Shown here piece after piece: positions 53,889-62,708 of a stretch of DNA of 64,000 bases; positions within the stretch are counted from its first letter, which is position 1; each line of letters opens with the position of its first letter. Made by a program: the position numbers and the translations under genes. The stretch is from NCBI RefSeq assembly GCF_024169655.1, contig NZ_JALJWV010000001.1:2733001-2797000 (forward strand). The letters run 5' to 3'. A model generated the notes under the pieces. The model saw nothing but the letters and a program-made list of their open reading frames with translations, made no database searches and was not told the DNA's origin. The stretch is from Pseudomonas marginalis. Its GTDB lineage: Bacteria; Pseudomonadota; Gammaproteobacteria; Pseudomonadales; Pseudomonadaceae.

Positions 53889-54996
53889 ACAGACGGTACC
53901 GTTTGTAGGGGGCGGCACCGATGCGATCCAGAATAGCCCGCATGCCGGTGTTGGTTTCTAGGATCCAGGACATTTCCAGTGCTTCGATGTCACGTTTTTC
54001 GAACGGCGCCTTCAAGGCTTCGATCAGCAGCAGTGCGATGATCGGCCCCAGTCGGCTGAACTGGTACTGCTGTCGCACGCCCATCAGCGGTACCCGCGCG
54101 GTGCGCACGCCACTGACTTTCAGGCGCCACAATAATTTGGCCCAGCCCAATGGCAGCAGGCGCCCATCCAGGTCGGCGATGGCTTCGTTGATGTTGGGCA
54201 GGGCAACGATGAAGGCGCAGGGCTCACCGTCGACCTCGGCGATGTAGATCATGTCTTCGGGCACCAGGAATTTCAGTTGCGCGCCCATCTCATCGAACTC
54301 ACGTTCGGTGAACGGTACAAACCCCCAGTTTTTCTGCCAGGCATCGTTGAACACGGCGCGTAGTACCTGCATTTCCTGTGCGAAACGCTTGCGATCAAGC
54401 TGCCGGATCTTGATTCTGTTGCGCATGGAGCCCATCAGTGATGTCAGCGCCGGGGTGAAGGACAGGTCGGTGCGGCGCATCCAGTAAGCCAGCAGGTCCA
54501 TGCCCTTGGCGTAGCCTTGCTGCTCCAGGCGTGCGGCGTAGTAGGGCTTGCCATGTTCCATCAGCGCCGACGGCGGTGTATCGAACCCGTCGACCAGCAG
54601 GCCGCTTTCCTGATTGATGTTCAAGCCAAACGGGCCGGTGATCCGGTGGGCGCCCTGTTTGCGCAGCCAGGTTTCCGCCGTATGAGTCAGCAGGCTGAAC
54701 ACGGCCTCGTCATCGATGGCGTCGAGCATGCCGAAATGGCCAGTGTCCATGCCGTGCAGATCACGATGCAGCGAATCAACCTGAGCGGTAATACGGCCCA
54801 CCACTTCATTGCCACGTCGCGCAATCCAGGCCTGCCAGTGAATGTGGTCCGATGCCGGGTTCTTCGCCGACAGATGCTCGATACGTTCCACATGCAGGGG
54901 GGGGACCCAGTGGGGATCGTCTGCGTACAAGTGGGAGGGCAGGGAGATGAAGGCTTTCAAACCAGCCTTGTCGCTGACCTGTTCTATGGAAATCAT
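53872..54996 (-). CDS. GNAT-superfamily protein resembling bacterial ceramide synthase
   Basis: Protein of 374 residues, first in the minus operon. It starts MISIEQVSDKAGLKAFISLP and has GPFGLNINQESGLLVDGFDTPP near 132-153 and YIAEVDGEPCAFIVALPNINEAI near 258-280. This is the YghO-like GNAT family that includes the bacterial ceramide synthase bCerS of Caulobacter, which N-acylates a sphingoid base. Divergent from a serine palmitoyltransferase operon. Function is inferred from family and context. Confidence 0.75.
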   Translation of the reverse strand: MISIEQVSDKAGLKAFISLPSHLYADDPHWVPPLHVERIEHLSAKNPASDHIHWQAWIARRGNEVVGRITAQVDSLHRDLHGMDTGHFGMLDAIDDEAVFSLLTHTAETWLRKQGAHRITGPFGLNINQESGLLVDGFDTPPSALMEHGKPYYAARLEQQGYAKGMDLLAYWMRRTDLSFTPALTSLMGSMRNRIKIRQLDRKRFAQEMQVLRAVFNDAWQKNWGFVPFTEREFDEMGAQLKFLVPEDMIYIAEVDGEPCAFIVALPNINEAIADLDGRLLPLGWAKLLWRLKVSGVRTARVPLMGVRQQYQFSRLGPIIALLLIEALKAPFEKRDIEALEMSWILETNTGMRAILDRIGAAPYKRYRLYEKAI

Positions 54997-55359
54997 GGCT
55001 GATCTAAATCCAACTAACTTCGAGGGGGCATTAACTCAATTAACGCAATGCACGGCTGATCACCGCTACGGCGGCGTAAATGAAACCGTTATTAACTAAG
55101 TTTGTATATAAAATCTTCATCGCTGTTTCAGATGGCGGGTATCTGATAAATGAATAGTCGTTCAGAAATCAACTCCTGTTAACCTTCGCGCCGAATTAAA
55201 TTCAATCAGAACATGAACACTGCGCAGGCAACTATCGCTTGCTGGCTGCGGCGCAAATGCGCTGTTTCCTATCTTATTTTCGCCTGATAAATGCATCGTC
55301 CAAATGAAACATTGCGGGTGGATTTGCCGTCATGCGATCAGGCCGAAGGTTCACATCTA
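54997..55359. promoter_or_regulatory. divergent control region of the lipid locus
   Basis: 363 bp between the two lipid operons, strongly AT-rich around 55040-55220, including GTATATAAAATC at about 55102. It must hold promoters for both directions. No operator repeat was recognised with confidence. The part from 55291 to 55359 could be coding if the earlier ATG of the next gene is used. Confidence 0.45.
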
Positions 55360-57099
55360 ATGGCTGTGTTGTATATGTCAGAAACAAGCTCAAATCATTC
55401 CATACCCATGCGTCACGCAAACTTTGAAAGTTTGGTAGAAGCATTGGATTATGCTGCCACCGGTCAGACTGGCATGAACTTCTATGACCGACGCAGTCAG
55501 TTGGTCAGTTCATTCGAGTACCGCATGCTGAAACGGCGCGCCCTGATGGGCGCACGTCGTCTGCTCGGCCTGGGGCTGGTGCGGGGCGACCGGGTGGCGC
55601 TGATCGCCGACACCAATGCAACGTTCGTCGAAGTGTTCTTCGCCTGCCAATACGCAGGGCTGATCCCCGTGCCGTTGCCCATTCCCATGGGGGTTGGTCA
55701 GCATTCATCCTACGTGGACAAGCTGCGTGGGTTGCTGAGCAGTTGCAGCCCGGCTGCGGTGTGCGGTGGCGAGGAATGGCTCCCCCTGGTGCGGGAGGCC
55801 GCCGCCGATCTGCCGCCGATGCCCTTGCTCAGTGGCGTCGACATCGACGCGCTGCCAGAGGCCGAGGTCGAACTGCAGGCGCCTGGCGCGGACGATGTCG
55901 CGTACCTTCAGTACACCTCGGGCAGCACCCGCTTTCCTCGTGGCGTGGTGATTACCCAGCGCGCGGTCATGGCCAACTTGCAGGTGATCAGTCGTGACGG
56001 CATCAAGCTGCGCGAAGGCGACCGCTGCGTTTCATGGCTGCCTTTCTATCACGACATGGGGCTGGTGGGGTTCGTCCTCACGCCCGTTGCCACTCAACTG
56101 TCGGTCGACTACCTGCGCACGCAGGACTTCGCCATGCGCCCCTTGCAATGGTTGAAGCTGATCAGCCGCAATCGTGGCACGGTGTCCGTGGCGCCACCGT
56201 TCGGTTACAACCTGTGCCTGCGGCGTTGCAGTGACAAGGACCTGGCCGAGCTTGACCTGAGCAGTTGGCGGGTTGCTGGCGTGGGCGCCGAGCCGGTACC
56301 GTTCGAGGCCCTGACGCAATTTGCCGAACGTTTCGCGGCAACCGGTTTCGCGAAAGGGACGTTGATGCCGTGCTTCGGTCTGGCGGAAAGCACCCTGGCG
56401 GTCAGCTTTGCCGACACCACCAAAGGCCTGCGGGCCGATGTGATCGATCGCGATGTACTGGAGCACAGCGCCAAGGCCGTACCGCCCACGCCACGCACAC
56501 GTGCCGTCAGCACGTTCGTGAACTGCGGGGCGGCCCTGCCCGGGCACCGCCTGGAAATTCGCAACGCTCAGGGTGAGGTCCTCGGCGAGCGCGAGGTGGG
56601 GCAGATCTTCATTGCCGGCCCCAGCCTGATGAGTGGCTATTTCCGCGACGCTGACTCGCAACTGCAGGCCTCCCAATGGCTGGGTACCGGCGACCTGGGT
56701 TACTTGTTCGAGGGCGATCTGCATGTCACCGGCCGCAAGAAAGACCTCATCATCATTCGCGGGCGCAACATCTGGCCTCAGGATATCGAGCACGTGGCCG
56801 AGGGCGAGCCCGGCGTGCGCCCGGGCGATGCAATCGCCTTCGTGACGGCGCGCGGTGACGAGCCAGTGGTGGTGATGCAGATCCAGTGCCGGGTGGCCTC
56901 GCCCGCATCGCGCGAGCACATGGTCCGCTCGCTGTCGGGGCGCATCCAGAGTGAGTTCGGCGTCAGCGTCGACATTCAGCTGGTGCCGCCGCAAAGCATC
57001 CCGCGTACCTCGTCCGGCAAACCGGCACGTGCCGAGGCCAAACGTCGCTACCTGAGCATGCTCGACGGTCTCGCGTTGCCTGCCGCGGCCATCGCCTGA
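55360..57099 (+). CDS. fatty acyl-AMP ligase
   Basis: FAAL of 579 residues from the ATG at 55360 (GAAGG upstream). An ATG at 55291 and one at 55378 are alternatives. YLQYTSGSTRFPRGVV is the FAAL-type ATP-binding motif, CVSWLPFYHDMGLVGF the family signature, and LGTGDLGYLFEGDLHVTGR with RGRNIWPQDIE completes the adenylation site. It would load a fatty acid on the ACP at 58040. It overlaps the next gene by one base. Confidence 0.9.
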   Translation: MAVLYMSETSSNHSIPMRHANFESLVEALDYAATGQTGMNFYDRRSQLVSSFEYRMLKRRALMGARRLLGLGLVRGDRVALIADTNATFVEVFFACQYAGLIPVPLPIPMGVGQHSSYVDKLRGLLSSCSPAAVCGGEEWLPLVREAAADLPPMPLLSGVDIDALPEAEVELQAPGADDVAYLQYTSGSTRFPRGVVITQRAVMANLQVISRDGIKLREGDRCVSWLPFYHDMGLVGFVLTPVATQLSVDYLRTQDFAMRPLQWLKLISRNRGTVSVAPPFGYNLCLRRCSDKDLAELDLSSWRVAGVGAEPVPFEALTQFAERFAATGFAKGTLMPCFGLAESTLAVSFADTTKGLRADVIDRDVLEHSAKAVPPTPRTRAVSTFVNCGAALPGHRLEIRNAQGEVLGEREVGQIFIAGPSLMSGYFRDADSQLQASQWLGTGDLGYLFEGDLHVTGRKKDLIIIRGRNIWPQDIEHVAEGEPGVRPGDAIAFVTARGDEPVVVMQIQCRVASPASREHMVRSLSGRIQSEFGVSVDIQLVPPQSIPRTSSGKPARAEAKRRYLSMLDGLALPAAAIA

Positions 57100-58007
57100 T
57101 GAGCCAGACCGTGGCAATTACGGGCGCCACCGGCTTTATCGGCCGGCGCATTCTGCACGCCCTGTTGGCGCGCGGTATCGCCGTGCGTGCGTTGACCCGC
57201 CGAGCGGTGGCGAGCCTGGACGCCGTGACATGGGTGCGCGGGTCGCTGGAAGATGAGGCATCGCTGGCCAGGCTGGTCAGCGGCGCCAGTGCAGTCATCC
57301 ATTGCGCTGGCCAGGTGCGTGGTCGCAGCCGCGTAGTGTTTCAGCGCTGTAACGTCGAGGGCACCCGGCGCCTGGTGCAGGCAGCCAAGGCCGCCGGTTG
57401 CGAGCGTTTCCTGTTGTTTTCTTCGCTGGCTGCCAGGTACCCGCACCTGTCGTGGTACGCCGAGTCCAAGTTCGATGCCGAAGTCGCCGCCCTCCAGGCG
57501 GCCGCCGACATGCCCATCAGCGTTTTCCGGCCTACGGCCGTCTATGGCCCAGGCGACAGCGAATTGCAGCCGGTGCTGTCGGCACTGCTGCGTGGCTGGC
57601 TGCCCCGACTTGGCCATGCCAATGCACGGTTGTCGTTTCTGCATGTGGAAGACCTGGTCCAGGCCACCCTGCACTGGCTGGACGCGGAGGCCATTCATGC
57701 CGTGCGCTACGAAATCAATGACGGTGCCAAAGATGGCTACGGTTGGAAGCAACTGGCAGCCATGGGGGCGCTGATACGCGGCGGGCCGGTGCGTCTGATC
57801 GGTGTTCCCACCGCCTTACTCTTGCAGCTGTCACGCCTGAACCTGGCCTGGCATCGCCTGGCAGGTGGCGAGCCCATGCTGACGCCGAGCAAGGTCAACG
57901 AGCTTATCCATCCCGACTGGTCATCCAGCAACCGCCTTATCTCGAAGGACCTGGACTGGTACCCGGCCATCGAGCTTGAACACGCGTTGCGTGAACGGTT
58001 GTTTTGA
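57099..58007 (+). CDS. NAD-dependent epimerase/dehydratase family (CerR-like)
   Basis: Extended SDR of 302 residues. The Rossmann motif GATGFIGRRI is near residue 7, and the catalytic Tyr and Lys are in YAESKFDAE. In Caulobacter the CerR enzyme of this family reduces the ketosphinganine made by serine palmitoyltransferase. Here it lies between the acyl ligase and ACP genes. Other epimerase functions cannot be excluded from sequence alone. Confidence 0.8.
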   Translation: MSQTVAITGATGFIGRRILHALLARGIAVRALTRRAVASLDAVTWVRGSLEDEASLARLVSGASAVIHCAGQVRGRSRVVFQRCNVEGTRRLVQAAKAAGCERFLLFSSLAARYPHLSWYAESKFDAEVAALQAAADMPISVFRPTAVYGPGDSELQPVLSALLRGWLPRLGHANARLSFLHVEDLVQATLHWLDAEAIHAVRYEINDGAKDGYGWKQLAAMGALIRGGPVRLIGVPTALLLQLSRLNLAWHRLAGGEPMLTPSKVNELIHPDWSSSNRLISKDLDWYPAIELEHALRERLF

Positions 58008-58039
58008 TCCCACTTTCATACAGATATCAGACTCTTTTT

Positions 58040-58303
58040 ATGTTGAAGCGCGAAGTCGTCACCGACTACATCCTGGAATGCCTGAGCGGCTTGACCGCCG
58101 ACAAGCAACGGCCAGTAGGCCTGCACAGCAACCTGATCGAAGACCTGGGCCTTGAGTCCATCAAGATCATGGACTTGCTGATGATGCTGGAAGACCAGTT
58201 CGACCTGTCTATCCCAATCAATATCCTGATCGATGTCAGCACGCCCGCCGACCTCACCGATGCACTGATGATCTACCTGGAGGAGCATCATGGGGTTGTA
58301 TGA
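58040..58303 (+). CDS. acyl carrier protein
   Basis: ACP of 87 residues. The phosphopantetheine Ser is in DLGLESIKIMDLLMM, near residue 37, followed by EDQFDLSIPINILIDVSTPADL. The ATG lacks a good ribosome site, and an overlapping TTG at 58004 would allow coupled translation from the previous gene. It overlaps the next gene by 14 bases. It would carry the acyl group to the condensing enzyme. Confidence 0.88.
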   Translation: MLKREVVTDYILECLSGLTADKQRPVGLHSNLIEDLGLESIKIMDLLMMLEDQFDLSIPINILIDVSTPADLTDALMIYLEEHHGVV

Positions 58304-59489
58304 CGGTTTCTCCCGCCTGGCACAGGAGCGCGAAGCGTTCCAGGACGGCGGCCTCAACCCTTTTGGCACCTGCATCGATGAGGTCCATTCCGCCACCCAG
58401 GGGAGCATCGGCAATCGTCGCGTCATTTTGGCCGGTACCAACAACTACCTGGGCTTGACGTTTGACCCTCAGGCCATTGCCGCCGCCCAGGCTGCCCTGG
58501 TCGAGCAGGGCACTGGCACCACCGGTTCGCGCATGGCCAACGGCAGTTACGGCGGGCACGTGGCGCTGGAGCAAGAGTTGGCGGCGTTCTTCGAGCGGCC
58601 ATCCGCCATTGTCTTCTCCACCGGTTACGTCGCTAACCTGGGCGTCATCAGCGCCCTGGCGACTCCCAAGGCGGTGGTGCTGCTCGATGCCGATTGCCAC
58701 GCCAGTATCTACGATGCGTGCGCCCTGGGCGGGGCGCAGATCATCCGCTTTCGTCACAACGACGCTGCGGACCTTGAGCGACGCATGATGCGCCTCGGCG
58801 AACAGGCCAAGGATGCGCTGATCATCGTCGAAGGCATCTACAGCATGCTCGGTGACGTGGCGCCGCTGCAGGACATCGTCGAGATCAAGCGCCGCCTGGG
58901 TGGCTACCTGCTGGTGGACGAGGCGCACTCCTTCGGCGTGATGGGGCAGACTGGCCGTGGCCTGGCCCAGGCGGTGGGCGTCGAGCAGGACGTCGATATC
59001 ATCCTCGGGACGTTCAGCAAGAGCCTCGCGGCCATCGGCGGCTTCGCGGTGGGCAATGACCGCGGCATGGAAGTGCTGCGCTATGCCAGTCGCCCTTATA
59101 TCTTCACCGCCTCGCCATCGCCATCGGCCATTGCCTCCGTGCGTTCGGCGCTGCAGACCATTGCGCAAGCCCCTGAGCTGCGCGACAAGCTGTGGCAAAA
59201 CGCCCATCGTCTGTACAACGGCCTGGCAGCGTTGGGTTATCAGGTAGGCCCGCATGCCAGTCCGGTGGTGCCGGTGATGATCGGCACCAAGGAGCAGGGC
59301 ATGCGCTTCTGGCGAGCGTTGATCGAGCACGGGGTCTACGTGAACCTGGTGCTGCCGCCGGCCGCGCCTGCGGGCATCACGCTGGTGCGGTGCAGTGTCA
59401 GCGCGGCCCATTCGGAACAGGAAATCGACGCCATGGTGGAGGCCTTCGCCGCCCTGCGCGACAGCGATATCCTGGAGTCGGTGGCATGA
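58290..59489 (+). CDS. spt: serine palmitoyltransferase-type alpha-oxoamine synthase
   Basis: PLP enzyme of 399 residues. The cofactor Lys is in GTFSKSLAAIGGFAVGN, the TFSKS form seen in bacterial serine palmitoyltransferase and not the usual TLSKA of biotin enzyme BioF. LVDEAHSFGVMGQTGRG holds the Asp and His that bind PLP, and GTGTTGSRMANGSYGGHVALE is near residue 75. AGGAG precedes the ATG. It likely condenses an acyl-ACP with serine. Other amino acids are possible. Confidence 0.85.
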   Translation: MGLYDGFSRLAQEREAFQDGGLNPFGTCIDEVHSATQGSIGNRRVILAGTNNYLGLTFDPQAIAAAQAALVEQGTGTTGSRMANGSYGGHVALEQELAAFFERPSAIVFSTGYVANLGVISALATPKAVVLLDADCHASIYDACALGGAQIIRFRHNDAADLERRMMRLGEQAKDALIIVEGIYSMLGDVAPLQDIVEIKRRLGGYLLVDEAHSFGVMGQTGRGLAQAVGVEQDVDIILGTFSKSLAAIGGFAVGNDRGMEVLRYASRPYIFTASPSPSAIASVRSALQTIAQAPELRDKLWQNAHRLYNGLAALGYQVGPHASPVVPVMIGTKEQGMRFWRALIEHGVYVNLVLPPAAPAGITLVRCSVSAAHSEQEIDAMVEAFAALRDSDILESVA

Positions 59490-61225
59490 GAATCATCCTG
59501 GCGTTCGGTAAATCCTACCCCCTTCGCACAATTTTGATGCTGCTCAGCCTGGTGGTTGCCGGTGTGGTGGAGGGCGTGAGCCTGACTACCATGCTGCCTC
59601 TGGTGTCGGTCGTGCTGGGTGACAGCGGCCACTCAAGCATAGTGGCCAGCCATGTTGCCAGTGTGCTGAACAGCGTGGGACTGGAGCCCACCATCACCGT
59701 CCTGCTGATTATTATCGTGGCCGGTATGTCCTTGACCAGCCTGTTGATTCTGCTGGCCAACCGTCAGGTGGGCTACACCGTGGCACGCGTCGCCACGGAC
59801 CTGCGTGTCGACCTGATCAATGCCACGCTGGGCAGCCGATGGGAGCATTACCTGCGTCAGCCGGGCGGTGCCCTGGCCAACGCCGTGGCCACCGAGGCGT
59901 ACCGTGCCGCGACGGCCTACGAGCACGCCGCCAATATGATGGCCCTGACGATTCAGGCCATTGCCTACGCCATCATTGCCTTAGTGGTGTCCTGGCAGGC
60001 CGCCTTGGTGTGCATTGCCCTGGGCCTGGTCATTTTGCTGGCCTTGCGGGGCCTGGTGAAAACCTCGCGCAAGGCCGGCAAAAGCCAGACCGGGCTGATG
60101 CGCGAACTGCTGATCAACCTGAGCGACACCCTGGGTTCGGTCAAGCCGCTGAAGGCCATGGCCCGCGAGGACATCGCCGATTCGCTGCTGCGCAGCCAGG
60201 CGACTGAGCTCAACACCGCCATGGAAAAGGAAGTCAACAGCCGCGAGACCCTGCGCGCCCTGCAGGAGCCGCTGCTGGCGCTGCTGGCCGCAGGCGGTCT
60301 GTACGCCGGCCTGGTGATCTGGAAGCTGCCGATGTCCTCGGTGATGGTGCTGATCTTCATGGTCGTGCGCGTGCTTGGGCTGATGCACAAGGCCCAGCAG
60401 CGCTACCACCGCATGGTCGGGCAGGAGAGCGCATTCTGGGCCTTGCGCGAGGCGGTGGAAGAAGCCGAGGCCCAGCGTGAACCCGCCGGCGGCAGCCTCC
60501 AGCCAACGTTGGCGCGGAACATTGCGTTCGATCGGGTTTCGTTTACCTACGGCGGTCGACGCATCCTTGATGAGGCCAGCGTGAGTTTCGAGGTGGGGAC
60601 GATGACAACCCTGGTCGGCCCGTCGGGCACCGGCAAAACCACGGTTCTTGACCTGCTGTGCGCTTTGCTGGTGGCTCAGGACGGCCGCATCAGCGTGGAT
60701 GGTCAGGCGCTGGCCGATCTGCAACGGCGCAGCTGGCGCCGGATGATCGGCTACGTGACCCAGGAAACCCTGCTGCTGCACGACAGTGTGCTGGCCAACG
60801 TCACCCTGGGTGAACCGTCACTGACCGAGGCCGATGCCGAGCATGCGTTGCGTCAGGCCGGCGCCTGGGAATTCGTGCTGGGCCTGGATCGAGGTCTGTA
60901 CACGCGGGTAGGGGAGCGGGGCGGCCAACTGTCCGGTGGTCAGCGCCAGCGGATCATTATCGCCCGCGCGCTGGCGCACCGGCCCAGCCTGCTGATTCTG
61001 GACGAGGCCACCAGTGCACTGGACGCCGAATCCGAAGCCGACATCTGCGCCACGCTCAAGGCGTTGACGCCAAGCATCACCATTATTGCCGTGTCGCACC
61101 GGCCGCGCCTGATCGAGGTGGCGGACAAGGTTGTCGAGCTGGTCGAGGGTAAATTCAAAGTTGTGACAGGTGGGCATGCGCAAGTGCCGCGTCCTGTTCT
61201 GAGCCACGGCAGGGGAGGTCGCTGA
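59486..61225 (+). CDS. ABC exporter (MsbA-like, fused permease-ATPase)
   Basis: Half-transporter of 579 residues. Six membrane helices in the first 330 residues are followed by the ATPase domain with Walker A GPSGTGKTT, signature LSGGQRQRI and Walker B LLILDEATSALD. It overlaps spt by ATGA. It probably flips the lipid made by the cluster across the inner membrane. Confidence 0.88.
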   Translation: MRIILAFGKSYPLRTILMLLSLVVAGVVEGVSLTTMLPLVSVVLGDSGHSSIVASHVASVLNSVGLEPTITVLLIIIVAGMSLTSLLILLANRQVGYTVARVATDLRVDLINATLGSRWEHYLRQPGGALANAVATEAYRAATAYEHAANMMALTIQAIAYAIIALVVSWQAALVCIALGLVILLALRGLVKTSRKAGKSQTGLMRELLINLSDTLGSVKPLKAMAREDIADSLLRSQATELNTAMEKEVNSRETLRALQEPLLALLAAGGLYAGLVIWKLPMSSVMVLIFMVVRVLGLMHKAQQRYHRMVGQESAFWALREAVEEAEAQREPAGGSLQPTLARNIAFDRVSFTYGGRRILDEASVSFEVGTMTTLVGPSGTGKTTVLDLLCALLVAQDGRISVDGQALADLQRRSWRRMIGYVTQETLLLHDSVLANVTLGEPSLTEADAEHALRQAGAWEFVLGLDRGLYTRVGERGGQLSGGQRQRIIIARALAHRPSLLILDEATSALDAESEADICATLKALTPSITIIAVSHRPRLIEVADKVVELVEGKFKVVTGGHAQVPRPVLSHGRGGR

Positions 61226-61226
61226 A

Positions 61227-61961
61227 ATGTCGATGAACCATGAGAACGAATTGGCACCAGTTATCGCCTTTGTCGGTTGCGACGGAGCGGGCAAGACCAC
61301 CGTTTCCGACGCTATCCTGGCGTGGATGCGCGAGTCCGGACAGGTTGAAAGCTGCCATCTGGGCATTCAATCCAAGGCTCTGGGCGAGAAGCTGGTGGGT
61401 TTGCCGATGGTGGGGGGCGTACTCAAGCGTCTGATTGCCAAAAACTCGCCGAAAACAGTGTCGCCAGGCGAAGCGTCGCCAAGCTCGATCGAGGCGCCGA
61501 GTACCCTGGCGGCGGCCGCGATTTTTCTGCTGTCCGTGCGGCGTTGGCGGCGCTATCAGAAGATGATGTCGCTGCGACGCCAGGGTGTTGCGGTGATCGC
61601 CGATCGCTTTCCACAAATTGCCGTGGCCAAAATGAAGATTGATGGCCCGGGCCTCAGTGGCCTACCGCATCGCAATGCGCTGGTGCGCTGCCTGGCACGT
61701 TGCGAACGCTTGTTGTACTGCTACATGGTGAGCTATCGCCCTGACGTGGTGATTCGGCTCAATGTCGATCTGGAAACGGCCTATAAACGCAAACCGGACC
61801 ACCGCTACGCGTCGTTGGCCGCCAAGATCGCGTTGGTGCCGCAGCTGGAATACCAGGGCAGTCCGATCATTGATCTGGACAGTACCCAGCCCCTGGACAC
61901 CGTCATCGACCAGGCCAAGCATGCCATCAGCGCATGCCTGTCCCGCCAGCGCGCCGTGTAA
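61227..61961 (+). CDS. thymidylate kinase-like P-loop protein (first copy)
   Basis: P-loop protein of 244 residues. GCDGAGKTT is near residue 18, DRFPQ near 128, and a lid-like region with KPDHRYASLAAK near 190. It resembles thymidylate kinase-like proteins that occur in surface polysaccharide clusters. The real substrate is unknown. It overlaps the second copy by one base. Confidence 0.72.
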   Translation: MSMNHENELAPVIAFVGCDGAGKTTVSDAILAWMRESGQVESCHLGIQSKALGEKLVGLPMVGGVLKRLIAKNSPKTVSPGEASPSSIEAPSTLAAAAIFLLSVRRWRRYQKMMSLRRQGVAVIADRFPQIAVAKMKIDGPGLSGLPHRNALVRCLARCERLLYCYMVSYRPDVVIRLNVDLETAYKRKPDHRYASLAAKIALVPQLEYQGSPIIDLDSTQPLDTVIDQAKHAISACLSRQRAV

Positions 61962-62704
61962 TGGCTAGCCTTAGCGCCTTCCGGCGCCTGGCGCCCTTGG
62001 TCGCCATCATCGGCCCGGACGGTGCTGGCAAGACCACCACGGCGCACTACCTGTGCTCGGTTATTGCCAATAGCCAATATGCCTATCTGGGGCTGGGCTC
62101 CGGGGCGCTGGGGCTGAAGATCCGGCAGTTGCCATGGATAGGCGCGATGCTGGAGCGGCATCTGTCCGCCAAGGCCCGTCGGGCTCGAACGCCCGGCGAG
62201 CGTATTCCCGGGCCTGTCACGGCCGCGGTCATCTACCTGTTCGGCCGGCTGCGCTGGCGGCGTTTCCTGCGCATGCTGCGGGTGCGCGAGAGCGGGCGGT
62301 TGGTGATCTGTGACCGCTACCCCCAGGCGCAGATCGCCGGGCTCAACGATGGCCCAGGTTTGTCGGCCGCCCACGCCACGGGCTGGTTCAGCGCGTGGCT
62401 GGCTCGGCGTGAGCGCGACCTCTACATCGAGATGGCCCAGATACCGCCCACGCTGGTCATCCGGCTCAATGTGGACGCCCACACGGCCTGGGTGCGCAAG
62501 CCCGACCATGACCTGGCCCTGATCGAGCGCAAGGTGGCCGCCACTGCGGCCTTGACGTTCCCCGGGGCGCGAGTGGTCGAGGTGGATGCGCGCTTGCCGC
62601 AGGCCCAGGTGCACGCCATTTGCCGTCAGGTCATCGAAATACTGCTCAGTGAGACCCCGGACTTTTCCTCAATTCTTGAACCGCAGGTTACACGCGTTGA
62701 ATAA
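61961..62704 (+). CDS. thymidylate kinase-like P-loop protein (second copy)
   Basis: P-loop protein of 247 residues, related to the first copy (GPDGAGKTT, CDRYPQAQIAGL, NVDAHTAWVRKPDHDL). The two share NDGPGLS/KIDGPGLS and R-K-P-D-H segments, so they arose by duplication. Likely kinases of a head-group or sugar-like precursor; the function is open. Confidence 0.72.
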   Translation: MASLSAFRRLAPLVAIIGPDGAGKTTTAHYLCSVIANSQYAYLGLGSGALGLKIRQLPWIGAMLERHLSAKARRARTPGERIPGPVTAAVIYLFGRLRWRRFLRMLRVRESGRLVICDRYPQAQIAGLNDGPGLSAAHATGWFSAWLARRERDLYIEMAQIPPTLVIRLNVDAHTAWVRKPDHDLALIERKVAATAALTFPGARVVEVDARLPQAQVHAICRQVIEILLSETPDFSSILEPQVTRVE

Positions 62705-62708
62705 GCCT

